A stretch of DNA of 64,000 nucleotides from Psychrobacter sp. TAE2020 (lineage in GTDB: Bacteria > Pseudomonadota > Gammaproteobacteria > Pseudomonadales > Moraxellaceae), in the NCBI RefSeq assembly GCF_018919485.1, contig NZ_JAHLMU010000001.1, forward strand, positions 286,655 to 350,654. The letters are read 5' to 3'. Every line of letters starts with the position of its first letter. Position 1 is the first letter of the stretch. Made by a program: the position numbers and the translations under genes. The notes below the pieces were generated by a model, which had not been told where the DNA came from, ran no database searches, and was given only the letters and a program-made list of their open reading frames with translations. This document shows, piece by piece, positions 56,306 through 64,000 of the stretch.

Positions 56306-56603
56306 AAGTGGCTATATCAATAAAAAAATGATACCGACGTAAATAAGTGGTAAGGAAAATATCTTAAGGACCATAAACTAGTCTACATGATCGGCACGGC
56401 AGCTCACTTTGCAACAGGTATGGGTTTTATCAGGATTTTTGATGATCGTTATTAGTGCCCTATTCGACTATTCAGGATCGGTTCTGCATAGCCAATGATT
56501 GGAGGCGCTAATATAAGATAGGCGCAGTGTTGTATTACCTGCTTGGCAAAATGAGTACTAAAAAATAAGTACTCATCATAAAAAAATAGCAGAAATTAGA
56601 AAG
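56306..56603. other. Convergent intergenic region, possible gene scrap
   Basis: About 300 bases between allH-like and carbamate kinase. A short open piece near 56386-56445 reads MIGTAAHFATGMGFI, which could be a fragment of a lost membrane protein. It ends with the hairpin at 56551-56576. Confidence 0.35.
56551..56576. terminator. Hairpin between convergent genes, weak terminator
   Basis: ATGAGTACT pairs perfectly with AGTACTCAT, 8-base loop. Read on the minus strand a short TTTT follows; no T-run on the plus side. It may end carbamate kinase transcription. Confidence 0.5.
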
Positions 56604-57545
56604 CTAAGGAGTAATTATTGTTCCAGCGTGTTCGGCTATAATAGCTTCAATTTCATTTAGCTCTCCAATCATGGCATTATTACCTGAATGCTTTACGAAC
56701 TGCTGGGCGGCCTTAACTTTTGGTAGCATACTGCCAGCTCCAAACTGACCATCGTCTATATAGCGTGTGATGTCATCACTGCTAACCCTGTTTAAGGCAG
56801 TCTCTTTAGGGGTACCAAATCCCAGCATAACAGTCGACACTGTCGTCAATATAATAAATTGGTCAGCCCCTAAAAGTTCAGCTATCAAAGCTGCTGAAGA
56901 ATCTTTATCAATCACCGCTTCTATACCTTGCAAGCTATTATCAGCTTGCTTGATGACTGGTATTCCACCACCCCCTGCGACAATGGGTATTATTCCTGCG
57001 TTTATTAAAGCTCTGATTGCGTTGGTCTCAACTATTGTAACCGGTGCTGGTGAAGGCACAACACGTCGCCAGCCACGGCCAGAATCTTCATGGAAAGTAT
57101 AACCTTGTCCATCAGCAGCATTTATTGCTTCATCTTTAGAGTTATAAAATGGACCTATTGGCTTATCTGGACTAAGAAACTTTGGATCATCTTTATTAAC
57201 AACCATCTGGGTAGTTATAGAAACAGCCTGTTTATTAAGATTATTTTTTTGAAACTCATTATTTAATGCTTGCTGCAACCAATAACCAATTGAACCTTGC
57301 GTCATCGCGACACAAGTATCTAGTGGCAAGGCAGGTATCTCTTTAGAGTCAATGGCGTGCTGTGCAAGTAGTATATTACCAACCTGCGGTCCATTACCGT
57401 GGACTATGATCAGCTGATGACCTTGGCTAACGATTGCAGCTAGCTTTACTGCAGTCTCGCAAGCTACTGCCTTTTGAGCAGTGGCTGATGCCTCGCCTTT
57501 GCGCTGCAATGCATTTCCACCTAATGCTACGACAATTATTGCCAT
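56604..57545 (-). CDS. Carbamate kinase (ArcC/AllK-like)
   Basis: About 313 residues. The amino-acid-kinase core is intact: IIVVALGGNALQRKGEA near 3-19, VHGNGPQVGNILLAQ near 49-63, IVAGGGGIPVI near 195-205 and GSMLPKVKAAQQF near 270-282. It transfers phosphate from carbamoyl phosphate to ADP, making ATP plus NH3 and CO2. The frame can begin at TTG 57548, but the next codon is ATG (57545), with GGAGG five bases upstream, so I use the ATG. It faces the oxamate-type genes, whose product carbamoyl phosphate it would consume; in E. coli a paralogue (YbcF/AllK) does this. Confidence 0.92.
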   Translation of the reverse strand: MAIIVVALGGNALQRKGEASATAQKAVACETAVKLAAIVSQGHQLIIVHGNGPQVGNILLAQHAIDSKEIPALPLDTCVAMTQGSIGYWLQQALNNEFQKNNLNKQAVSITTQMVVNKDDPKFLSPDKPIGPFYNSKDEAINAADGQGYTFHEDSGRGWRRVVPSPAPVTIVETNAIRALINAGIIPIVAGGGGIPVIKQADNSLQGIEAVIDKDSSAALIAELLGADQFIILTTVSTVMLGFGTPKETALNRVSSDDITRYIDDGQFGAGSMLPKVKAAQQFVKHSGNNAMIGELNEIEAIIAEHAGTIITP

Positions 57546-58025
57546 CAATGCCTCCGTTTCTTTTTAATATTTAGGGTTTTTATACTTTACTTCCGGTCTG
57601 TGTTCAAAATTATCTATGATTATTTTCAGTACTAAAAACTTTATATAAAAGCTACTTTACAGGCGAGCTTGTGATGTCTTATATTTTCATTGCCTTGTTA
57701 GTACTGCGATACAAATAGTGAGTTTGTGAATACAGGTCAGTATTGAAATCATCCTAATACTTACTCCATCGCTTTAATAATGCTAAAGTTTGAAATAAAC
57801 AAAGTTCAAGCGTGGAGGTAATAAACCGCCCAAACTTAACCATAGCCACTCATAATTTTCATGGAGTCTATAGCTCTCAATTCGACTAGTCAACCCAGTA
57901 TTTATTTAAATAAACTGTTGATATATTGGTGGGTATAAAGAACTCATTAATAACTAGCACTCTTTAACATTAGTTGGTTAAATAATACGTTCGAGCCCTA
58001 CTACAAGCCGCATATTAGCAATAGC

Positions 58026-58061
58026 AAAAAAGGCTTATATAACTATGTAAGCCCTTTTTTT
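58026..58061 (+). terminator. Rho-independent terminator downstream of a tRNA-like scrap
   Basis: AAAAAAGGCTTA pairs with TAAGCCCTTTTTT with one mismatch, loop of about 10 bases. No intact gene precedes it on the plus strand. Its form and following TATGGG resemble the terminator behind the tRNA at 31.6 kb. Confidence 0.7.
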
Positions 58062-58379
58062 ATGGGTGTTTATGAGGATTGTAAGCGGTGTAAATATATA
58101 GCGGAACTTATCCTAAAATGCCTTTAACTCGTATTGACATTAATAAGCGCAGCTTTATTATAGTAGGTGATTAATTTAGTATAGCTAATAATAGGTTGTA
58201 GTAAATATAGAGCGTTTATAACCTAACTATCAATGATTTAGATACTTACGATGTTGTCTAAATACTTAAGATGTTGTTCATAAAAATCGATAGTAAAAAA
58301 CTATAATTTTATTATTTCAAATCCAGTAATCATTATATTAATAAAAATTAAAGTTAAGATTAAAGCAAAAATAAAAATA

Positions 58380-58414
58380 AAAAAAACCGAATGCTATTTA
58401 ACAATAACATTCGG
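58380..58414 (-). terminator. Rho-independent terminator of maeA
   Basis: Minus strand: CCGAATGTTATT pairs with AATAGCATTCGG (one mismatch) around a short loop, followed by a long T-rich run. It lies just past the maeA stop. Confidence 0.82.
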
Positions 58415-58438
58415 GTGTTTTATGGGTGTTTTATAGAG

Positions 58439-60121
58439 TTAGAAAGAAGTACGGCGATAGGTGCGATATTTAGGTAACCAGAAATTAGCTTTTAATCGAC
58501 GTTCAAAATTTTCTGCCGTTATAGGCAAAGCCAATTTATCTTCGATCGCTTGTAGAGCAACGGCATAGGCTACTTTTTCACTGATCTCTCTGATATATTT
58601 AATTGGCGGTAATATTGCACCAGGTGCTTTGTCATACTCGATTGAGATATCTGCAAGTGCTTGGCTAGCAGCCGTTAGCATATTATCACTGATACCCGTC
58701 GCACGTGAGGCTAAAACACCTAAGCCAATACCTGGGAAGATATAGCTGTTGTTACACTGAGAAACCTCAAAAGATTGACCTTCAAAAGTCGTATTAGGGA
58801 AAGGACTACCCGTTGCAACAATAGCTTTACCACGACTCCAGTTAGTCACTTCTTGCGGAGTAGCTTCAATACGAGACGTTGGATTTGAAAGTGGTAACAC
58901 AATTGGATTTTCAGTATTAGCACATAAGGCTTCGACTATCTCTTGTGTAAATAAACCTTTTTGTCCGCTTACGCCGAATAATACCGTTATTTTCGCTTGT
59001 TTAACCACTTGCTCTAAGCCAAGTTTCTGACTCTTATCCCAACTTACGATATCTGATTCTTTTTGCACTAACGGTGCTTGGAATTTTTGCAGCTCTGTCA
59101 TGCTATCGGTTAGTAAGCCATAGCGGTCAACCATAAACACTTGTTTACGTGCCTGCTCTTCAGTTAAACCTTCACGCTGCATTTGGCGAATGATATGCTC
59201 GGCGATACCACAACCTGCTGAACCTGCACCTAAGAATGCTATTCTTTGCTCACTAAGTTTTTGACCTTTATTTAAACACGCTGCAATCAAGGTACCAACT
59301 GAAACCGCAGCAGTGCCTTGGATATCATCATTGAAGCAACATAGTTGATCACGATATCTGTTCAATAACGGGGTAGCGTTTTCTTGAGCGAAATCTTCAA
59401 ATTGTAATAATACTTCTGGCCAACGACGTTTAACAGCTTGAATAAACAAGTCTACAAACTCATTATACTCATCGCCAGAAATACGTGGGTTTCTCCAACC
59501 CATATATAAAGGATCGTCGATTAACTGTTGGTTATTAGTACCTACATCTAATAAGATTGGCAAGCAATAGGCAGGACTGATACCACCACAAGCCGTATAT
59601 AGAGATAACTTACCAATTGGAATTCCCATTCCTCCAATGCCTTGGTCTCCTAAGCCTAAGATACGCTCACCGTCAGTAACCACGATCACTTTTACTTTTT
59701 GTTTAGTGGCGTTTTGTAGCATATCATCGATTTTATGGCGCTCAGGGTAAGAGATGAATAAGCCACGTTTACGGCGATAAATTTGAGAGAATTTCTCACA
59801 AGCTTGGCCTACCGTTGGTGTATATATCAACGGCATAACTTCCTCGATATGCTGCTCAATCAAATGATGAAATAACGTCTCATTTGTATCTTGGATATTA
59901 CGCAAATAGATATGCTTATCCATATCACTAGTAAATGAGGAAAGCTGATGGTAAGCGCGTAATGATTGCTCTTCGATAGTCTCAATAGTATGAGGTAGTA
60001 AACCAGTTAAATTAAAGCTATCACGTTCTTCTGACGAAAAAGCGCTACCTTTGTTTAATAAAGAGGTTTCTAATAATGCTGGCCCAGCAAAGGGAATATA
60101 TAACGGACGTTTGTTTGACAT
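58439..60121 (-). CDS. maeA: NAD-dependent malic enzyme
   Basis: 560 residues (E. coli MaeA 565). N-terminal [14 protein letters not shown] is family-typical. [25 protein letters not shown] is near 150-174 (recognised by its [11 protein letters not shown] core), [12 protein letters not shown] is near 239, [12 protein letters not shown] near 263, and the nucleotide motif [15 protein letters not shown] near 294-308. It makes pyruvate, CO2 and NADH from malate. It is a simple malic enzyme without the phosphotransacetylase-like tail of MaeB. It is monocistronic, and its promoter lies in the long upstream spacer. Confidence 0.96.
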   Translation of the reverse strand: MSNKRPLYIPFAGPALLETSLLNKGSAFSSEERDSFNLTGLLPHTIETIEEQSLRAYHQLSSFTSDMDKHIYLRNIQDTNETLFHHLIEQHIEEVMPLIYTPTVGQACEKFSQIYRRKRGLFISYPERHKIDDMLQNATKQKVKVIVVTDGERILGLGDQGIGGMGIPIGKLSLYTACGGISPAYCLPILLDVGTNNQQLIDDPLYMGWRNPRISGDEYNEFVDLFIQAVKRRWPEVLLQFEDFAQENATPLLNRYRDQLCCFNDDIQGTAAVSVGTLIAACLNKGQKLSEQRIAFLGAGSAGCGIAEHIIRQMQREGLTEEQARKQVFMVDRYGLLTDSMTELQKFQAPLVQKESDIVSWDKSQKLGLEQVVKQAKITVLFGVSGQKGLFTQEIVEALCANTENPIVLPLSNPTSRIEATPQEVTNWSRGKAIVATGSPFPNTTFEGQSFEVSQCNNSYIFPGIGLGVLASRATGISDNMLTAASQALADISIEYDKAPGAILPPIKYIREISEKVAYAVALQAIEDKLALPITAENFERRLKANFWLPKYRTYRRTSF

Positions 60122-61072
60122 AATAAAATCTTCTTAGTGAGGCTTATAGTGGTGGTTAGAGTAAGGGTTTAAATATTTTTATCAATGGTCTAAATAATAG
60201 AAATTATTTAAATTTATATTTTTCTTTAGCATTTTTAAAATAATTTAAACCAACACGTTCAAGGGCTGATACCAATAAAAATTTAAATTTTCTTTATTAT
60301 TAGGGTGTGCTGAATACCTGCAAATAGGCACTACTGATAGCTATTTATTAAAGCTGTAATCTAGTCTGAGTAAAAAACGCAGATAATGCAGATGCACAGG
60401 CTAGCTGCTTTTATATAAACCGTACGGCGAATAGACTAATTTCAGCATCAGCCCCTTCTTAAATGCAACTGAGGCTAGACCTGTTTTTACGGCTACTTTG
60501 CTAAAACCACCTGCTTAAACGACTAAACTAGATATTCTTAACTTACTAATATTAATAAAGCAGCGCCTAAAAAATGATCTGTGTTAGTGCCGTGTTCGAA
60601 GGATCAAGCAGACTCTAATGATGTACTTAATTTAGGTATGATTTATTTGCTGTGCACATATACAGATCAAACTTAACCATATCATTAAGATTTTGGAATT
60701 TTTGCGTGGTCATATTTCTATTGGACTAGTTTGAGTGAAGAAAGGCTGGGCGGGTGTGAAAGCCAAGCTTTTGATTGCAAGCGACCTAATACCAATTTGT
60801 ATGCCAATTCTAATTGAGCAGCAGTGTTGGCCGAATAACTTGGCTAACCTAAAGTATTATATTCTAATTTATGATGAAGGCAACTGGTAATCCCGCTAAA
60901 AACAACAACGCTTAGCAGTAGAGATTTATTTCCAGACTACCAGCAAGTGAACACTATAAAAACATTACGCTTTACTGATAACCAAATCGTCAATATTTTA
61001 AACCAGCATAACGGGATATGCTTATGACTTTGCTGTGAACTTATCATAGGGAAAATCAGATTTTAGTTGCTA
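60122..61072. other. Gene-free stretch with an IS orfA scrap
   Basis: About 950 bases upstream of maeA. AT-rich near maeA. The right end holds a scrap at 60944-61046 resembling an IS3-group (IS407-like) OrfA start. Nothing else recognised; probably erosion of mobile DNA. Confidence 0.5.
60944..61046 (+). mobile_element. Scrap of an IS3-group OrfA (IS407-like)
   Basis: One frame reads TLRFTDNQIVNILNQHNGI, then a stop and LCCEL. This matches the start of IS407-group OrfA proteins (K-R-F-T/S-x-x-Q-I-x-x-I-L-K then a G-hinge and L-C-R-E). Only about 100 bases remain. Confidence 0.5.
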
Positions 61073-61456
61073 TTATTCATCAGCTTTATCAAATAGTTTA
61101 TCAATAGGTTTGCTATGAATAGTGGAGCTATTAAACATAGACTTATTGCCAGTATCGTCTTCTGTCCAAAAGTTAATATTGAACTGAGCATCCTCACTTA
61201 ACACTACCCTATGCCAATATTCAGGTGGACTGACGGCAAATTGTCCGGCTTCAATCACTATGGTTTGCTCAGGTTCAGTAGCCGCTTCATCAGCAAACCC
61301 ATAAAAAGTAACTGTACCTTGCATCACGCAAATTTGACCAAACACCCCTTTAGCTGTGTTGTGATGATTTAATAAAGCTTTAGGAACTTTATTTTTAGTA
61401 AAAAAGTGCGTAGAACGCTTGATTTTCCAGTGACTTGGGATGATTTGACGGCTCAT
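61073..61456 (-). CDS. DUF1971 cupin-like protein (YeaR/TehB N-terminal type)
   Basis: 127 residues (E. coli YeaR is 119). VPKALLNHHNTAKGVFGQICVMQG at about 24-47 is recognised by its LxxHNTKxGxxG-like core; TFYGFADEA and FAVSPPEYWHRV follow, the latter with the family's P-x-x-W-H. The protein is a small beta-barrel of unclear activity, historically annotated as tellurite resistance. In E. coli yeaR responds to nitrate and nitric oxide. Here a hemerythrin protein lies just upstream on the same strand, 181 bases away, which also fits NO or oxygen response. Confidence 0.82.
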   Translation of the reverse strand: MSRQIIPSHWKIKRSTHFFTKNKVPKALLNHHNTAKGVFGQICVMQGTVTFYGFADEAATEPEQTIVIEAGQFAVSPPEYWHRVVLSEDAQFNINFWTEDDTGNKSMFNSSTIHSKPIDKLFDKADE

Positions 61457-61637
61457 GGTAAATCCTTGGTTGCTAATGTCCAGTTATAGCATTTTGGTTA
61501 TTAAGGGCTGGTTATTAGCGGTTAGTTATTGGGTTATTATGATTCGGTGGTGTTGATTAAGGTAGTATTCAATGACTAACAGCGATCACCATTATCTGGC
61601 TACGTCGATAATACTATAACCGATTCGAAAGGTTTAA

Positions 61638-62117
61638 TTAACGCCGCTCCTCTAAATGCTTAATATCATCTGGACTTGCCTCATAGACAGCATCAAGTTC
61701 AGCCTCAGTAAGATACTTTTCGCTAATAGGAAACAGTTCACGCTCTTCAAAACGCAGATGATCATATAGTAGATTAGCAAGCTGTCGAACCTGAGCAACC
61801 GTAGGCAAACTTGCCTTACTCTGTAAAGAGGCTTCAATATCCGTTATTAATTTACCTAGTGCCTTATGCTGTGTAGCTAGCTCGTCAAGTACAGAGGCGA
61901 CTTCTGGTTGGGTGTTACGATAAGGATGCAAGCCCTTAACAATCAAATCATCTTCTAGTTTAAAGTGGTCATGCATCTCACCCATATAACAGCACAGTGC
62001 TTGCCAGTGCTCAGCAATCTGCTGCGGATTGTCAGCACACTCTTTGCCGTGACGCCCCAGATTTAAACCAAGATGATGCTGACGCGATAAAGGCTGTAAT
62101 TGATTGGCACGTTTCAT
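61638..62117 (-). CDS. Hemerythrin-like (HHE) domain protein
   Basis: 159 residues forming a predicted four-helix bundle. Diiron ligands visible: His14/15 in SRQHHLGL, His51 and Glu55 in MHDHFKLEDD, His84 in ATQHKAL, His120 and Glu124 in LLYDHLRFEERELFP. The family binds O2, NO or iron, and members of this size act in NO protection or iron handling. The ribosome site is AGGAG (read on minus, ctaggagttaa). It is followed on the same strand by the DUF1971 gene. Confidence 0.88.
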   Translation of the reverse strand: MKRANQLQPLSRQHHLGLNLGRHGKECADNPQQIAEHWQALCCYMGEMHDHFKLEDDLIVKGLHPYRNTQPEVASVLDELATQHKALGKLITDIEASLQSKASLPTVAQVRQLANLLYDHLRFEERELFPISEKYLTEAELDAVYEASPDDIKHLEERR

Positions 62118-62643
62118 AAATTAACTCCTAGAAGGCTTTATTGATGTCACAATGTAGTGATAGGCATCATCTTACTGTTGACTTGGTTTGGAAAATCATT
62201 CCCTATCAAACGCTCTATCTGCTATTGCCACCATTAGGCAAACTCTTACCTATAGGCTACTACACTTGGACTGTATATTACCCTCACCCTAGAATCGAGT
62301 GGTTGATTATCATCTAGTTATTCAGTCATCTAGTTATTTAGCCCTCTAGATTAGTGAATATGCGCTGATACTCTTAGATCATAGACTAGTAGACCTATCA
62401 ACTTAGCCTTAGTATACCTTAATAACACTTAAACGATAAGGTCAGGAAAAGCTCTTTAGTAGTGTTGATTCAGAAGCAGTATTTTATGAGTCTGAAGTAT
62501 TTTTAGGGGATCCAATAGCCAGTTTTTCGGCAATCGCCAGCAAGCCTTCTATTGTTTTACAACTCTCCTCAGCAAGACTTATGTTGCCGAATATCATAGT
62601 CATCGATAGTGTTAGATTATAGTGACAAGTAACTTTTAATAGC
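62118..62643. other. Gene-free stretch with a minor ORF
   Basis: About 525 bases. A minus-strand 39-codon ORF (62603-62484) reads MTMIFGNISLAEESCKTI..., with no ribosome site; unlikely a gene. Short repeats of the tctagttatt type lie near 62315-62345. Nothing further seen. Confidence 0.4.
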
Positions 62644-62698
62644 AGCAAAAAGGGTTGTTTACATTAAGCGCAATATAGTGTGAACAACTCTTTTGCTG
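62644..62698. terminator. Bidirectional hairpin terminator
   Basis: AGCAAAAAGGGTTGTTTACA pairs with TGTGAACAACTCTTTTGCT (one bulge, one mismatch). It lies beyond the 3' end of the acyl-CoA synthetase remnant and probably once ended it. Confidence 0.7.
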
Positions 62699-62804
62699 TT
62701 TAGCATTGCATGGTTTAGCACCGTACTGTTTAGCACTTTAGTGTTTAACGTCATAATTACTATGCTTTACTCAATAAAGTCGTTTGATAACTTATTAACT
62801 GCTA

Positions 62805-63049
62805 TCAGACCAGCTCATTACGCAAAGCCGTTTTAAGAACTTTGCCAATGGCGTTACAAGGAAGCGACTCTACTATCTCTAAGCGTTCAACTTGTTTGAA
62901 ATCTGCTATGCCTTTTCATCACGAAGGTAAGTACTGATAGATTCAAGATCAAGCTGTTGATCAGTTTTAACGACTACAAAAGCACAAACACGCTCACCAA
63001 GAATATCATCAGGAGCACCTACGATCGCCACATCGGCAATAGGCGGATG
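62805..63049 (-). pseudogene. C-terminal fragment of an AMP-binding acyl-CoA synthetase, frameshifted
   Basis: Minus strand: PPIADVAIVGAPDDILGER, then VCAFVVVKTDQQLDLE and YLRDEKA. After a one-base shift it continues ADFKQVERLEIVESLP, with the NAIGKVLKTALR motif (the A10 Lys motif of adenylate-forming enzymes), ending LRNELV. The N-terminal 4/5 of the enzyme is missing: homology stops at the junction with the IS3 remnant at about 63049. It is a dead gene. Confidence 0.85.
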
Positions 63050-63165
63050 AGCAGCGTGAGCTTCAAGAGCTGCGTAAAGAGAATAAGCGTTTAAGGATGG
63101 AGCGCGATATTCTAAAAAAGGCTTCTGCTCTGCTGGCCTTGGACAGCCTGAACGGCTATCGCTAA
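63046..63165 (+). mobile_element. IS3-family OrfA C-terminal fragment, copy 2
   Basis: Reads DEQRELQELRKENKR, then LRMERDILKKASALLALDS, ending at TAA 63163. This is the leucine-zipper end of IS3-type OrfA (E-N-x-x-L-x-x-E-x-x-I-L-K-K-A). The N-terminal helix-turn-helix part is missing at the junction with the acyl-CoA synthetase remnant. Confidence 0.85.
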
Positions 63166-64000
63166 TCAGTCAGCTGGTAGAGCAAGACAAACGGATCAGT
63201 AAAAGTCTTCTGTATAAGCTATTTGGCGTGATGAAAAGCAGTTACTACTATAGCATACAGCCCAAGTCCATCAGTCTTGAAACCGTCAAGCACAAGGCAT
63301 TAATTCGTAAATATTTAACGACTCAAAGTAATCGGCTGGCGCTCGCACTATTATCGCTATTCTGTGGAATGAGCACAGTATTATGCCAACGCGTTACTTA
63401 GCAAGCAATCTTATGAAAAGTATAAAACTCAGAAGCTGTCAGCCTAAGACGCACAAGTATAAGCATGCTAATCAAGAACATAGAACCCATGCCAATATTT
63501 TAGACCGCAACTTTAGCCCAATTGCGCGCAATTAAGTCTGGACGGGCGATGTCACCTATATTCGTATCAAAGGCGGCTGGTGGTTTTAGATTTTTATGCC
63601 AGACGTATAGTGGGCTTTGCCGTCTCAGATTCCCCTGATAGTATACTTACCCGTAAAGCACTACAGATGGCGTATTACACGAGACTCAAACCCAGCAATG
63701 TACTATTTCACTCAGATCAGGGGGCGCATTACACCAGCAAGACATTCGCTGAATCCGTGGCGAGTTGTGACGGTATGATACCAAGCATGAGTCGTCGTGG
63801 TAATCCACTACCGGCATAGCTCTCCGTCTTGCACTCGGACAAGGCAGTGCTTTGCTAATCCTCGCTCATAGGACAACGCACTAACTGAGCGCTTCTTTAG
63901 AAGCTTTAAGACTGAATGGATGCCAAAGGGTGGTTACGAAGATATCGCTGAAGCCAAACAAGCTATTTGTGATTATATATGGGGCTATTATCAAACCGTG
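63162..64000 (+). mobile_element. IS3-family OrfB transposase, decayed, copy 2, runs off right edge
   Basis: OrfB begins LISQLVEQDKRISKSLLYKLFGV and continues in shifting frames. WTGDVTYIRIKGGWW carries the first catalytic Asp. The 63580-63819 frame has LDFYARRIVGFAVSD and VLFHSDQGAHYTSKTF with the second catalytic Asp. NALTERFFRSFKTEWMPKGG near 63877-63935 carries the catalytic Glu. Stops, frameshifts and an insertion of about 61 bases in the GN-x-x-DNA motif (63805-63871) make it inactive. It aligns with the 50.2-50.6 kb remnant. Confidence 0.88.
63805..63871 (+). repeat. Short insertion inside the transposase remnant
   Basis: IS3 OrfB normally reads GN-x-x-DNA, with six bases between AAT and GAC. 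Here 67 bases lie between them, an excess of 61 bases not divisible by three. The insert can form a small hairpin (GCACT/AGTGC). Origin unknown. Confidence 0.5.

Larger units (their letters stand above)
57546..58438. other. Long gene-free stretch between carbamate kinase and maeA
   Basis: About 890 AT-rich bases. It contains a tRNA T-loop-like scrap (57989-58004), a hairpin terminator at 58026-58061, and the maeA terminator at 58380-58414. No open gene recognised. See the findings for the possible attachment-site reading. Confidence 0.5.

Noticed and set aside
62698-62752. Repeated gtttagca motifs as iterons or an origin
   Set aside because: Four imperfect, irregularly spaced copies with no Rep gene or DnaA boxes nearby. 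Likely simple sequence drift.

Overview
The window looks like a chromosomal segment of a Moraxellaceae gammaproteobacterium, most likely Psychrobacter. This rests on low GC content, AT-rich intergenic spacers, the style of the housekeeping proteins (GlmM, GuaB, CysS, SelO, MaeB, Cca) and a large delta-9 desaturase. No database search was run, so the genus is an inference. No CRISPR array or rRNA was seen. There is one tRNA.

Region 1 (1-11.3 kb). A photolyase/cryptochrome gene leaves the left edge. It is followed by an electrophile/aldehyde defence block: an aldehyde dehydrogenase, a divergent NemR-like TetR repressor, a YqhD-type aldehyde reductase, a CurA-like reductase, a DJ-1/Hsp31-type protein and a glutathione S-transferase. 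Two near-identical palindromes (2728 and 3744) sit where the repressor should bind. An EmrB/EmrA-like efflux pair follows.

Region 2 (11.4-31.6 kb). This is ordinary core genome: pdxH, glmM, guaB, an MscS channel, cysS, a PduO-type cobalamin adenosyltransferase, a lipoprotein, a glycerophosphodiesterase, a desaturase with an added coiled-coil tail, selO, maeB, cca (with a degenerate HD domain), a pteridine-reductase-like SDR and a tRNA with a CAT anticodon.

Region 3 (31.7-50.1 kb). This is accessory DNA that starts with a decayed tyrosine integrase next to the tRNA. It carries what reads as a complete vibrioferrin-type siderophore locus: pvuABCDE-like uptake genes on the minus strand, a second TonB receptor, and a five-gene pvsABCDE-like biosynthesis/export operon on the plus strand. 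Fur-box-like sequences lie in both control regions.

Region 4 (50.1-64 kb). Two degenerate copies of one IS3-family element (about 50.2-50.6 and 63.05-64.0 kb) bracket a metabolic module: a D-2-hydroxyacid dehydrogenase, FdrA/AllF, DUF1116/AllG, DUF2877/AllH and a convergent carbamate kinase (AllK-like). This set is the oxamate carbamoyltransferase plus carbamate kinase system known from allantoin fermentation, but no allantoin genes are nearby. NAD-malic enzyme, a YeaR-like DUF1971 protein, a hemerythrin protein and the fragment of a frameshifted acyl-CoA synthetase follow. Many remnants here carry stop codons, which points to an old, eroding island.
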